DNA of 8,939 bases from Bdellovibrionales bacterium. GTDB taxonomy: Bacteria > Bdellovibrionota > Bdellovibrionia > Bdellovibrionales > UBA840. The stretch covers positions 1 through 8,939 of the forward strand of contig JAGRAL010000005.1 in assembly GCA_020434605.1 (NCBI GenBank), read 5' to 3'. Each line of letters starts with the position of its first letter. The first letter of the stretch is position 1. A program made the translations under genes and the position numbers. The notes beneath the pieces are model-generated. The model saw only the letters and a program-made list of their open reading frames with translations. It made no database searches and was not told where the DNA came from. Below, one piece after another: positions 1 to 6,608 of this stretch.

Positions 1-1743
1 AGCTTCATCAAATTGGTTGAATAAATAGTGTAAACGTCCAACCCTAAATGTTATTTCAGCTTTTTGTTGTTTGTCAGAAGAAGATGCTATGTATACAGTG
101 GCGGCTGCTACAAACTTTTCAACACTTGGTGGAAATGCGTAACGCTGTGTAGAGTCACCAATTTTATCTCTGACTTTATCTTCAGATGGTAAACCCTTTT
201 CAAGCGATATCATCATATTATTAAGGGCCTTATCGTAATACTGACTGCTTTTAACATTCTTTACGACCCAATCATACTCTTCAGCTGCATCCTCGTACTT
301 CTTTTGATCATACAACAACTCAGCATAGAAAAAATGTATTTCGTCAGACCCTTTGGCACTTGAAAAATATTTTAAATATAATTTATAGCCTTCCATCGCC
401 ATGGATCTTGCAATTCCAGATTTATTTTTAAGGTATACCTTATGATTCTGCAGCGAGTGATTTCTTAAGAACTTTTCACGCAATACTTGGCTGTCATTAA
501 TCCCGTCTTTATTAGCATTACCCCAGGCAGAGTCAGGCGTATAGTCCGCCATAAAGTCTTTTAATTCATTTAGGTATACTTTACGATCACCAGCAGTAGA
601 GTATGCATTCACAATTTGATATTTGTAGTCTAAAGCTTTTCTTGCTCTTGGATTTGAGTTTATTAGATCAGTAAACACATAGCGAATCGCATCGCGCTTA
701 CCATATTCCACATAAATAAACCCTAATTTCTCTAGCGCACCCTCTACTTCTTTATCATCCATGAACTTAGAGAAATAGCGTCTTGCGTTTTCATAGTTAC
801 CTACGACAGAGTAGAAAACCACCATATCTCTCTGTGCTTCGGCAACAAGTCGAATCTTTTGTTTATTTCTCTCACCAAGTTCCACTACCTTTTCTAGATA
901 TTTTATGCCTTTTTGCGTCTGCCCAAGTCTATGTAGAGCCCAAGCCTTTTTATATAGTGCAAATGACAAAAGCTTTTCATCTTTTCTTTGGATAACTTTC
1001 TCGTAGGCAACTTCTGCTTGCTTCCACTTGTTATCTTCAAAGTAGTATTCACCAAGAGAGAAATTAGATTCCGATACATATCGACTGCGTGGAAAGCGGC
1101 TGTTTAACTCTTCGTAATATCTAGCACCTTTTTTAGAGCTTCCGATCTGAAAGTGGTTGTAGCCCAAGAAGAATAACGCTTGATCTACTTTTCTATCTTT
1201 AGGGTAGTCCCTAATAAACCATTCATATAACTGAATAGCTTTCTTGTTGAAGTCTTTTGCGATTCGTAGATTTAACTTTGGTTTATTCTTAATTTTTTTA
1301 TCGTAATATAGATTTAATCTCTTATCATACTCTTCATAGGTTCTATACTCGATGAGTTTTGCCTTTTCTACATACAATTCGCCAAGTCGCAGCCAAAGTT
1401 CACCACGATTGGGACTCTTTTTATATTTTTGAGTTAACTTATATAGTTCTTCTATACCCTCATCTATAACGGCCTCAAGCTGTGAGGTTTCTTTATTACC
1501 ATCAACAATTTGTTTCGTTCTTAATGGTTTAATGGAAGATAGATTTTTAGGCTTTACTGTTTCGATCTCTCTTGTAGAAGGCAGATTAAGAGTACTTTTC
1601 TTAACACTACTAATGCTTCCACCTTGCTTATCAATTTGCTTTAGTAAATCACCAACAGTTTTTTTACGCGATTGCGCAAATGCACTTATATTAATATTAA
1701 GAGCAATCAATAACCCTAATCCAATGATACGGTATATATTCAT
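1..1743 (-). CDS. Exported TPR-repeat protein, Glt-like envelope component (3' end missing)
   Basis: A start codon at 1743-1741 opens a frame that stays free of stops for 581 codons to base 1, so the C-terminus lies outside the window. The protein begins with a signal peptide (hydrophobic residues 5-20, likely cleavage after Ala-Phe-Ala at 21-23). A low-complexity, Ser/Lys/Thr-rich linker covers about residues 24-85. Helical tetratricopeptide-like units follow, clearest at about 113-145, 186-219, 222-255 and 259-292, with typical spacing of small and aromatic residues. Another unit begins around 480 and one more is starting at the cut edge. It should therefore be a periplasmic scaffold. The start lies 3 bases after the previous stop, and the Shine-Dalgarno sequence is weak (GAG). 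By position and architecture it resembles the large TPR proteins (GltD/GltE class) of the Myxococcus Agl-Glt machine. That assignment is inference, since TPR repeats alone do not fix a function. Confidence 0.85.
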   Translation of the reverse strand, partial: MNIYRIIGLGLLIALNINISAFAQSRKKTVGDLLKQIDKQGGSISSVKKSTLNLPSTREIETVKPKNLSSIKPLRTKQIVDGNKETSQLEAVIDEGIEELYKLTQKYKKSPNRGELWLRLGELYVEKAKLIEYRTYEEYDKRLNLYYDKKIKNKPKLNLRIAKDFNKKAIQLYEWFIRDYPKDRKVDQALFFLGYNHFQIGSSKKGARYYEELNSRFPRSRYVSESNFSLGEYYFEDNKWKQAEVAYEKVIQRKDEKLLSFALYKKAWALHRLGQTQKGIKYLEKVVELGERNKQKIRLVAEAQRDMVVFYSVVGNYENARRYFSKFMDDKEVEGALEKLGFIYVEYGKRDAIRYVFTDLINSNPRARKALDYKYQIVNAYSTAGDRKVYLNELKDFMADYTPDSAWGNANKDGINDSQVLREKFLRNHSLQNHKVYLKNKSGIARSMAMEGYKLYLKYFSSAKGSDEIHFFYAELLYDQKKYEDAAEEYDWVVKNVKSSQYYDKALNNMMISLEKGLPSEDKVRDKIGDSTQRYAFPPSVEKFVAAATVYIASSSDKQQKAEITFRVGRLHYLFNQFDEA

Positions 1744-1746
1744 ATA

Positions 1747-3438
1747 TTACTCACAACTTTGTTTGCCGAGATAGTGATAATTTCCTAACTCATCCAACCA
1801 GTACTCGCCCTGGAACGGCCAATATTCATAGCCATTTTGAATAAAGAACTCTCTATCAACGTTTTCATCTAAGGTATTTTCTTTAGGTGCAAGACCGATT
1901 GTCTTTTTAATTCCTTCTTTTTTAGCATTAAGCATTTCATATTTTGCAAAATCTGATTGCTCAATTAGCTTGTCTAGCTCTCTATTAATTTCAATTAAAT
2001 GTCTCTTAATCTGTAGGCCCGCACGTCTTTCTGCCGCCTTGATACGTCTACCTACTAATTTAATGGAAGCCGTCCCCACAGCTGACCTTCTCCAATCAGC
2101 CGGAAGATTATTAAGAGTTTCTCTTTCCTCTTTTAGCTTCTGAATGTACATTTCGGTACCTTGAAAATCACCTTCTTGAGAGACTTTATTCCCCACAATA
2201 AATGGAATTGATAGTTTCGATCTAGCTGCTTGATTTTCATTATACATTTTAAAATTATTCATAATTTCTAATTGCTGACTGTAATACTCATCAGGTCTTG
2301 GACGCGATGACAGGAACTTTTTCAACTTATTTGAAACTGGCTTATAGATACTACCAAATAAGTCTAAAGTTTTATTCATCTCTTCATATTGGCAAATATA
2401 CAGATAAACAATCCCTCTTAAAAGAAGTGACTCTGGAATATAAGCATCTTCATAATATGGAGAGTGTAGTGATTGAAAGTTACTTAAAACAGATCTAAGT
2501 TTCGCAGATCGCATCAGTGCCCATGACATTTCAAATAAAGCATCATGCCACATAAATGAATCTCTAGGAATTTCTCGGTAAGCTTCTATCGCCTTTTCCC
2601 ATGATCTATTTTGGTAGTAAATCCTAGCTTTACCAAGCATCGCAGCTACTCTATTTGTATCAACCACACCGTATTGATCTCTTACGCCTTGTAGTTCGTT
2701 AAATGAATTTAGAGCATCTTGAAGCTGATTCATTTCTGCTTGCGAAAGACCTTCCATATACTTAGCTTTTGAATAGTAAGGGCTAGATTTACTTACTCTA
2801 GAAAAGTTATGCGCAGACTTATCAAACTGTTTACCCTCATACTGGTACTCACCCACCCTAAAGCGAAGCATATCACGTTGCTCTTTTGGAAATTTATCTA
2901 AATTCACTTTAGACATCGAGTAATTAAGTAGAGTTCTGTCGTTTAGTATGTCAGCAGCTGTAGATAGCTTTTCTAGGGACTTATCTGTATATCTGCTGCC
3001 ACCTTGCCTAACAACACTTACGAACTGATAACCCGCTGATTGATATAATCCCATTTCGAACAGCATAATTCCAAGAATATATCTAATTTGATCTCTTTCA
3101 GCTCGATACTTAGGATTTCTTGATAGGTCAAATAAGATTCTGGAAGCATCTGCATACTGTTGGCTTTTTGCAAGAGATAGAGCTCGTGATAATTCAGATT
3201 TGTCTTCATATCTTTTGTAAGCCCTTGTATCAAGTTTACTTGAACTAGCTTTTGGTTTTGTGGCGCGCTTCGATTTTGCTTTAGCTTTAGACTTTGTCTT
3301 TGCCTTCGTCTTTTTAGCAGGACGTTTTTTTGTGCTCGTTGTTTTTTTCTTTGTTTGCCCTGCGATTTGGCTAGGCTCAGTTCCATAAACCGGCATAGTT
3401 AAGCTAAGTAATAATGAAAGTATGACAAAGTGTTTCAT
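1747..3438 (-). CDS. Exported TPR-like protein with lysine-rich linker, Glt-like
   Basis: 563 residues. A signal peptide (1-19, likely cleaved after Val-Tyr-Gly) is followed by a strongly basic linker. Residues 30-68 hold 17 Lys and 2 Arg and no acidic residue, with Lys alternating with Ala/Thr/Ser from 43 to 57. Helical TPR-like repeats cover about 82-345. A charged, probably coiled-coil segment lies at about 430-515. The C-terminus is a compact aromatic tail (537-563) containing WPFQGEYWLDELG and one Cys at 562. The tail looks like a conserved signature of TPR proteins from gliding/Glt-type loci, a recollection rather than a search result. The ATG overlaps the stop of the upstream barrel gene (ATGA), so translation is probably coupled. 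The likely role is a periplasmic adaptor working with that barrel. There is no catalytic motif. The basic linker could bind LPS phosphates, peptidoglycan or an acidic partner. Confidence 0.88.
   Translation of the reverse strand: MKHFVILSLLLSLTMPVYGTEPSQIAGQTKKKTTSTKKRPAKKTKAKTKSKAKAKSKRATKPKASSSKLDTRAYKRYEDKSELSRALSLAKSQQYADASRILFDLSRNPKYRAERDQIRYILGIMLFEMGLYQSAGYQFVSVVRQGGSRYTDKSLEKLSTAADILNDRTLLNYSMSKVNLDKFPKEQRDMLRFRVGEYQYEGKQFDKSAHNFSRVSKSSPYYSKAKYMEGLSQAEMNQLQDALNSFNELQGVRDQYGVVDTNRVAAMLGKARIYYQNRSWEKAIEAYREIPRDSFMWHDALFEMSWALMRSAKLRSVLSNFQSLHSPYYEDAYIPESLLLRGIVYLYICQYEEMNKTLDLFGSIYKPVSNKLKKFLSSRPRPDEYYSQQLEIMNNFKMYNENQAARSKLSIPFIVGNKVSQEGDFQGTEMYIQKLKEERETLNNLPADWRRSAVGTASIKLVGRRIKAAERRAGLQIKRHLIEINRELDKLIEQSDFAKYEMLNAKKEGIKKTIGLAPKENTLDENVDREFFIQNGYEYWPFQGEYWLDELGNYHYLGKQSCE
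3235..3351 (-). repeat. Lysine-rich low-complexity coding segment
   Basis: This stretch encodes residues 30-68 of the TPR-like protein. It is built from Lys codons alternating with Ala, Thr and Ser codons, a degenerate dipeptide repeat. It resembles the histone H1-like tails of bacterial DNA-associated proteins, but it sits directly after a signal peptide, so it is expected outside the cytoplasm. Such segments often vary in length between strains. Confidence 0.75.
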
Positions 3439-4190
3439 CTGTATTCAGCCTCCGGGAAAAAGAAACTCATACCTAAAGTTAGGTGTAAGTTCATAAAATT
3501 GCCACTGTCCGTACCATTCTTGGTTACAACATCTGAACTATACCAATAAAATGATGTGTCCCATCTAAAAGCCATGGCTTGGGTGATCGCAAAACTTTGA
3601 CCAACACCAAAGTGCACTGCGATCGCAGCATCTTTTTGATTTGTATCTAAGCTTCCACCACCAAATGAAAAATAAAAATCATAAGGAACTATTGATTTAT
3701 TCCCCATTGCCATTTTTCCATAAATTGGAGTCCATTTAAGATCCAAACCTATATACGATTTTGGTAATAGTAAGCTGTCTGTCTGAACATTTTCATCCGC
3801 CAGATCTTTTGTTACATCTTTATCTGAAGTTGATATTCCAAGGTACGTAAACTCAAGTCCCCACTTCTCTGAGAAATGATAAGCAAATCTAGCTCCGTAC
3901 AGCGAACTAAAGAAAAACGCATCATTTAGTATCAAACCAACGTTTGGAAAGAACTCAAATCGCTGTGTGCGTGGCAAAAATCTTTTTTGTATAACGGCCA
4001 AATCATTGAAAGGAACTAATTTCTCTAGCCCGGATACAGATTTGATATTTAGATTTTCAATTTTTTCGTCAGCTACTTCGTCTGCCTTTTGCTGTTCTTG
4101 TTCAAGAACAATATCTAAATCTTCTTCTTCTTGCGCATAAGAAAAGAGTGAAACAAATAAGAGACTAATTATTACGAATCTTTGAAGCAT
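3435..4190 (-). CDS. Outer-membrane beta-barrel protein, Glt-type (second of a pair)
   Basis: 251 residues. The signal peptide ends at Ser-Tyr-Ala (17-19). An acidic linker at 20-46 has 12 Glu/Asp and only 2 Lys. The barrel domain begins near KRFLPRTQRFEF (69-80), followed by NDAFFF (89-94), YHFSEKWGLEF (104-114) and WTPIYGK (153-159). Alternating aromatic strands then run to a C-terminus rich in Phe. The same landmarks appear in the same order in the neighbouring barrel at 4295-5014, so the two are paralogues. They resemble the outer-membrane beta-barrel family found in Myxococcus and relatives, which includes GltA/GltB-type proteins; this is from memory of the family. AGGGA lies 6 bases before the ATG. 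The 3' end overlaps the TPR-like gene by 4 bases, which suggests the two products work together. A barrel this size may be a small porin-like or purely structural anchor. Confidence 0.85.
   Translation of the reverse strand: MLQRFVIISLLFVSLFSYAQEEEDLDIVLEQEQQKADEVADEKIENLNIKSVSGLEKLVPFNDLAVIQKRFLPRTQRFEFFPNVGLILNDAFFFSSLYGARFAYHFSEKWGLEFTYLGISTSDKDVTKDLADENVQTDSLLLPKSYIGLDLKWTPIYGKMAMGNKSIVPYDFYFSFGGGSLDTNQKDAAIAVHFGVGQSFAITQAMAFRWDTSFYWYSSDVVTKNGTDSGNFMNLHLTLGMSFFFPEAEYR
3449..3453 (-). promoter_or_regulatory. Shine-Dalgarno GGAGG for the TPR-like gene
   Basis: A perfect GGAGG lies inside the last codons of the upstream barrel gene, 10 bases before the overlapping ATG. It supports the start at 3438 and suggests that the TPR-like protein gets independent ribosome loading as well as coupling through the ATGA overlap. 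Confidence 0.7.
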
Positions 4191-4294
4191 ACTTCATCCC
4201 TGAAAAATCTTAAGTAGATTCCAGTAAATAGAGTACAAGACCTATGCTCTACACTGAAGGAATATGAAAGCAAACTAGACCTTTGGACTATACG
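4191..4294 (-). other. 104-base gap between the two barrel genes
   Basis: This is one of only two real intergenic spaces in the window. On the minus strand it contains a near-perfect dyad, TAGTCCAAAGGTCTA (4276-4290, one mismatch), and the word AGGTCT twice (4277-4282 and 4238-4243). The Shine-Dalgarno sequence of the next gene is at its end. A TTGTAC box with weak -10-like sequences downstream can be seen, but none is good enough to call a promoter. There is no GC-rich hairpin followed by a T tract, so no terminator is called. Confidence 0.4.
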
Positions 4295-5014
4295 TTACAG
4301 ACTGGGAAGATAGGCAAAAATGCCAAGGTTTAAAAGGATATTAAATTTATTTTCTTCTTCAAAGTCTCCGGTAGCAGAGGTAGTAAGCACCGTAGTATTT
4401 GAAAAAGGATCAACCGCTTTATAAAATAGAGTTCTTAAGTCCGCACGAACTCCCCAATTAGGACTAAAAAATATTTTTTGCCCTAGCCCTGCACCAAAAG
4501 CCAGGTTACTGCTTTCACCATTGTTAACAAAGCCAGCAATTAAGTTAAAGTGAACTGCCGTATTGTAAACAGTTTGCTTTGTTAAGCTGATTTTTCCATA
4601 AAAGGGAGTGTATTCCCAACTTGCAAGCAACATATTTTCTAGATTAGGGACTTTTTCAAAATCATAATCCCCGCCGGTGTCTTGATTTAAAGTTTTAACA
4701 TACTGCGATTCGCTAGTAGTAAAAAACAGTGCCATTAACTCAATACCGTGCTGTTCGTTTATATGATAGTGAATAGAGCCACCAAAAGAATAAGGCTCAT
4801 AGAAAGCTTCGTTCAACTGTTGTCCACCCAAAAGACCTATCTCAAAACGCCCCTCTTTAGGCACATTTCTTTTTTTAACAGCCATCGTATTTTTAAAAAC
4901 CGGTAGAACAGACTCTCTAGCTAGATCCTTTTCTGGAAAACGTATTACCTGTGTGTCACTTGCATAAGAGCTAGTAGCAAACACTAAAAGTAGAAAACCA
5001 GTAAACATCTTCAT
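4295..5014 (-). CDS. Outer-membrane beta-barrel protein, Glt-type (first of a pair)
   Basis: 239 residues. The signal peptide has a hydrophobic core at 5-13 and likely cleavage after Ser-Tyr-Ala (16-18). A short periplasmic stretch leads to KKRNVPKEGRFEIG (47-60), then NEAFYEP (68-74), YHINEQHGIEL (83-93) and YTPFYGKISL (135-144). Amphipathic strands then run to LNLGIFAYLPSL at the end. The ordered match with the next barrel (RFE, N-D/E-AF, YH..E..G.E, TP.YGK) shows a duplicated family. It lacks the acidic linker of its partner. The start is 4 bases after the kdsC stop, and AGAGG inside the kdsC end lies 7 bases before the ATG, so it belongs to the same transcription unit as the Kdo genes. 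The likely role is an outer-membrane component of a Glt-like trans-envelope complex. The function is inferred, while the barrel assignment is fairly firm. Confidence 0.85.
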   Translation of the reverse strand: MKMFTGFLLLVFATSSYASDTQVIRFPEKDLARESVLPVFKNTMAVKKRNVPKEGRFEIGLLGGQQLNEAFYEPYSFGGSIHYHINEQHGIELMALFFTTSESQYVKTLNQDTGGDYDFEKVPNLENMLLASWEYTPFYGKISLTKQTVYNTAVHFNLIAGFVNNGESSNLAFGAGLGQKIFFSPNWGVRADLRTLFYKAVDPFSNTTVLTTSATGDFEEENKFNILLNLGIFAYLPSL

Positions 5015-5018
5015 AAAA

Positions 5019-5519
5019 CTACCTCTTTACAAATGTAGAATACTTTAAAATTAAATCTACCACTTCACGAACGGCACCAGACCCACCACCGCGTTTAGTG
5101 ACAAAAACACCTTTTTCGTGCAACTCTTCTACTGCGTCAGCCACCGTAAATGCAGCTCCCACTTTTTCAAGCAGCGGTAAATCGTAAATATCATCCCCAA
5201 TAAAGGCACAATTCTCGGGCTTTAAGTTTGTCTTCTTTAACAAATCTTCAAACACCGAGTTTTTATCTTCAATACCTAAATGTACAAATGGAATTCCCAA
5301 AAACTTCATTCTGATACGCACGTCTTTTGAGTCACCACCACTAATGATAGCTACGTGAATATCATTCTTTAATAGCAACTTCAGCCCAACGCCATCACGC
5401 ACATTAAACTGCCTAACCCATTCTTCTTTTTCATTTAGCCAAATACGACCATTAGTCATCACACCATCAATGTCGCAAATAAGCATCTTCACAGGCTTCA
5501 GCCTCTGAGCAATATCCAT
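5019..5519 (-). CDS. kdsC: 3-deoxy-D-manno-octulosonate 8-phosphate phosphatase
   Basis: 166 residues, a normal length for this cap-less HAD phosphatase. It hydrolyses Kdo-8-phosphate to Kdo and phosphate in the cytoplasm, the step before CMP activation. HAD motif I is DIDGV with Asp16 as nucleophile and Asp18 as acid/base. Motif II is Ser60 in IISGG. Motif III is Lys86. Motif IV is GDDIYD with Asp109, Asp110 and Asp113. The C-terminal KRGGGSGAVRE (142-152) is the family's tail that reaches the active site of a neighbouring subunit. The usual SGR in motif II reads SGG (Gly62), which is odd and is discussed in the findings. An in-frame TAA two codons upstream fixes the start no further out than 5519. 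The helix before motif I is needed for the usual family length, which argues against starting at Met12. There is no clear Shine-Dalgarno sequence. It is separated by 117 bases from kdsD. Confidence 0.93.
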   Translation of the reverse strand: MDIAQRLKPVKMLICDIDGVMTNGRIWLNEKEEWVRQFNVRDGVGLKLLLKNDIHVAIISGGDSKDVRIRMKFLGIPFVHLGIEDKNSVFEDLLKKTNLKPENCAFIGDDIYDLPLLEKVGAAFTVADAVEELHEKGVFVTKRGGGSGAVREVVDLILKYSTFVKR

Positions 5520-5636
5520 ACGTTACATCATAGTGATATTCAGTAGAACAAGGTATGCTAGCTATATTTATCTAGACCTTAATCGTGTTGAGTGGCCCCC
5601 GACTCACAGTGGGAACACTAAAGATTATGTTACAAG
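5520..5636 (-). other. 117-base gap between kdsD and kdsC
   Basis: This is the largest non-coding space. It holds an imperfect dyad at 5585-5618. The outer arms are GTGTT/AACAC and the inner arm is TGAGT/ACTCA, around an eight-base loop containing five consecutive C on the plus strand. On the minus strand the next bases are GATTAAGG, not a T run, so it is not a standard terminator. Further on are AAGGTCTAG (5572-5580, also found in the other gap), the palindrome GCTAGC, and AT-rich sequence including TATGAT at about 12 bases from the kdsC start. No -35/-10 pair with good spacing was found. Confidence 0.4.
5585..5618 (-). other. Imperfect inverted repeat with G5 loop
   Basis: TGAGT (5589-5593) pairs with ACTCA (5602-5606) around an eight-base GC-rich loop. 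GTGT(T) (5585-5589) can pair with (A)ACAC (5614-5618) as an outer arm. The structure is modest and has no downstream T tract on the transcribed strand. It might be an RNA processing site, a regulatory structure or chance. Confidence 0.3.
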
Positions 5637-6605
5637 CTAGCGCAATTTTGCTTTTAAAAGATCTTGCAAATGTAATAGGCCGACAGGTTTATTTGTGTTT
5701 TCTTGTAAAACAAACAAAGTCTGAATCATAAACTCTTCCATGATGAAGAGTGCTTTTTCTGCTAGCTCATCCTCAAAGATTGTTTTAGGCTTGTGACTCA
5801 TTACATCTTTTGCTACTTCACCAAGAGGATCATTTGATTTTTCTAGCCTACGACGCAAATCTCCGTCTGTAATAACACCGACCAGGTTGCCCTTGTCATC
5901 AATAATACCTGCCACTCCGCGAACTTCTTTAGCCGTCATTTTTGTAATCACATCGCGCATTGAGGTATTAGATTTTACAAGAGGAAATGTATCTCCTGTA
6001 TGCATAACATCTTTTACTCTTGTTAAGAGCCTTCTACCCAAGACTCCACCTGGGTGATACTGAGCATACTGCTCTTTACTAAAATCTCTCTTTTTTAAGA
6101 GAGCAACTGCCAAAGCATCTCCTAAAGCCAGGCAAACAGTTGTGCTTGTAGTTGGTGCTAAGCCAAACGGACAAGCTTCAGCACTCACTTTTGTGTTAAA
6201 CACTACACGAGCAGCCTTAGCCAAATCACTTTCAGAATTTCCTGTCATCGCTATCACTGGCACACTATTTCTACTTGCATAATTGAGCACATCTTTTAAT
6301 TCATAGGAGTTACCACTGTTACTTAAAATCAAAAGTATATCCTGAGTAGAAATCATGCCTAAGTCACCATGAGAGCACTCTGTGGGATGTACAAAAAACG
6401 AAGGTGTTCCGAGAGAGCTTAAAGTAGATGATATCTTTAAAGCTATGTGGCCTGACTTACCCAAGCCAGATAAAATCACGCGACCCTGGCAGGACAGAAT
6501 TAAATCAACCGCAGCATCGACTTCGTCTCCAAGGTTTTTAGAAATTCGCAGAATTTCATCTGCTTCTTTTAATAGTACATCTTTAACAATATCTAAACTC
6601 GACAT
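5637..6605 (-). CDS. kdsD: D-arabinose 5-phosphate isomerase
   Basis: 322 residues, close to the E. coli KdsD/KpsF length. It converts ribulose 5-phosphate to arabinose 5-phosphate, the first committed sugar of Kdo synthesis. The N-terminal SIS domain (about 40-175) includes SGLGKSGH (46-53), HPTECSHGDLG (73-83) and SNSGNS (95-100). Lys50, His79, Glu102, Glu143 and His184 align, at a constant offset of nine, with Lys59, His88, Glu111, Glu152 and His193 of E. coli KdsD, so the active site appears intact. YAQYHPGGVLGRRL (180-193) leads into two CBS domains (about 200-257 and 265-320) that are usually regulatory. The ATG is 3 bases after the pyrG stop, with AGGA 8 bases upstream inside pyrG. KpsF and GutQ are paralogues with the same activity, and the kds neighbours make KdsD the better name. 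Confidence 0.94.
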   Translation of the reverse strand: MSSLDIVKDVLLKEADEILRISKNLGDEVDAAVDLILSCQGRVILSGLGKSGHIALKISSTLSSLGTPSFFVHPTECSHGDLGMISTQDILLILSNSGNSYELKDVLNYASRNSVPVIAMTGNSESDLAKAARVVFNTKVSAEACPFGLAPTTSTTVCLALGDALAVALLKKRDFSKEQYAQYHPGGVLGRRLLTRVKDVMHTGDTFPLVKSNTSMRDVITKMTAKEVRGVAGIIDDKGNLVGVITDGDLRRRLEKSNDPLGEVAKDVMSHKPKTIFEDELAEKALFIMEEFMIQTLFVLQENTNKPVGLLHLQDLLKAKLR

Positions 6606-6608
6606 AAT

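Noticed and set aside
783..995. Plus-strand open frame of 70 codons
   Set aside because: It lies antisense to the long TPR-protein gene, which has a signal peptide and repeats in its own frame. The plus-strand product has no recognisable features.
1532..1774. Plus-strand open frame of 80 codons
   Set aside because: Antisense to the start of the TPR gene and the end of its neighbour. The apparent hydrophobicity mirrors the signal peptide region on the other strand.
2298..2498. Plus-strand open frame of 66 codons
   Set aside because: Antisense shadow inside the lysine-rich TPR-like gene, with no ribosome binding site or family resemblance.
3018..3386. Minus-strand open frame of 122 codons in another frame
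   Set aside because: An out-of-frame shadow of the lysine-rich repeat. Its Lys/Arg/Gln-rich start comes from A-rich codons read one base off.
5585..5618. Rho-independent terminator after kdsD
   Set aside because: The stem is short and imperfect and is followed on the transcribed strand by GATTAAGG, not a T run.
5557..5766. GCTAGC occurring three times within about 210 bases (5557, 5636, 5761)
   Set aside because: A six-base palindrome with two of its copies overlapping or inside kdsD coding sequence. Spacing is irregular and flanks are not shared, so it is most likely chance.
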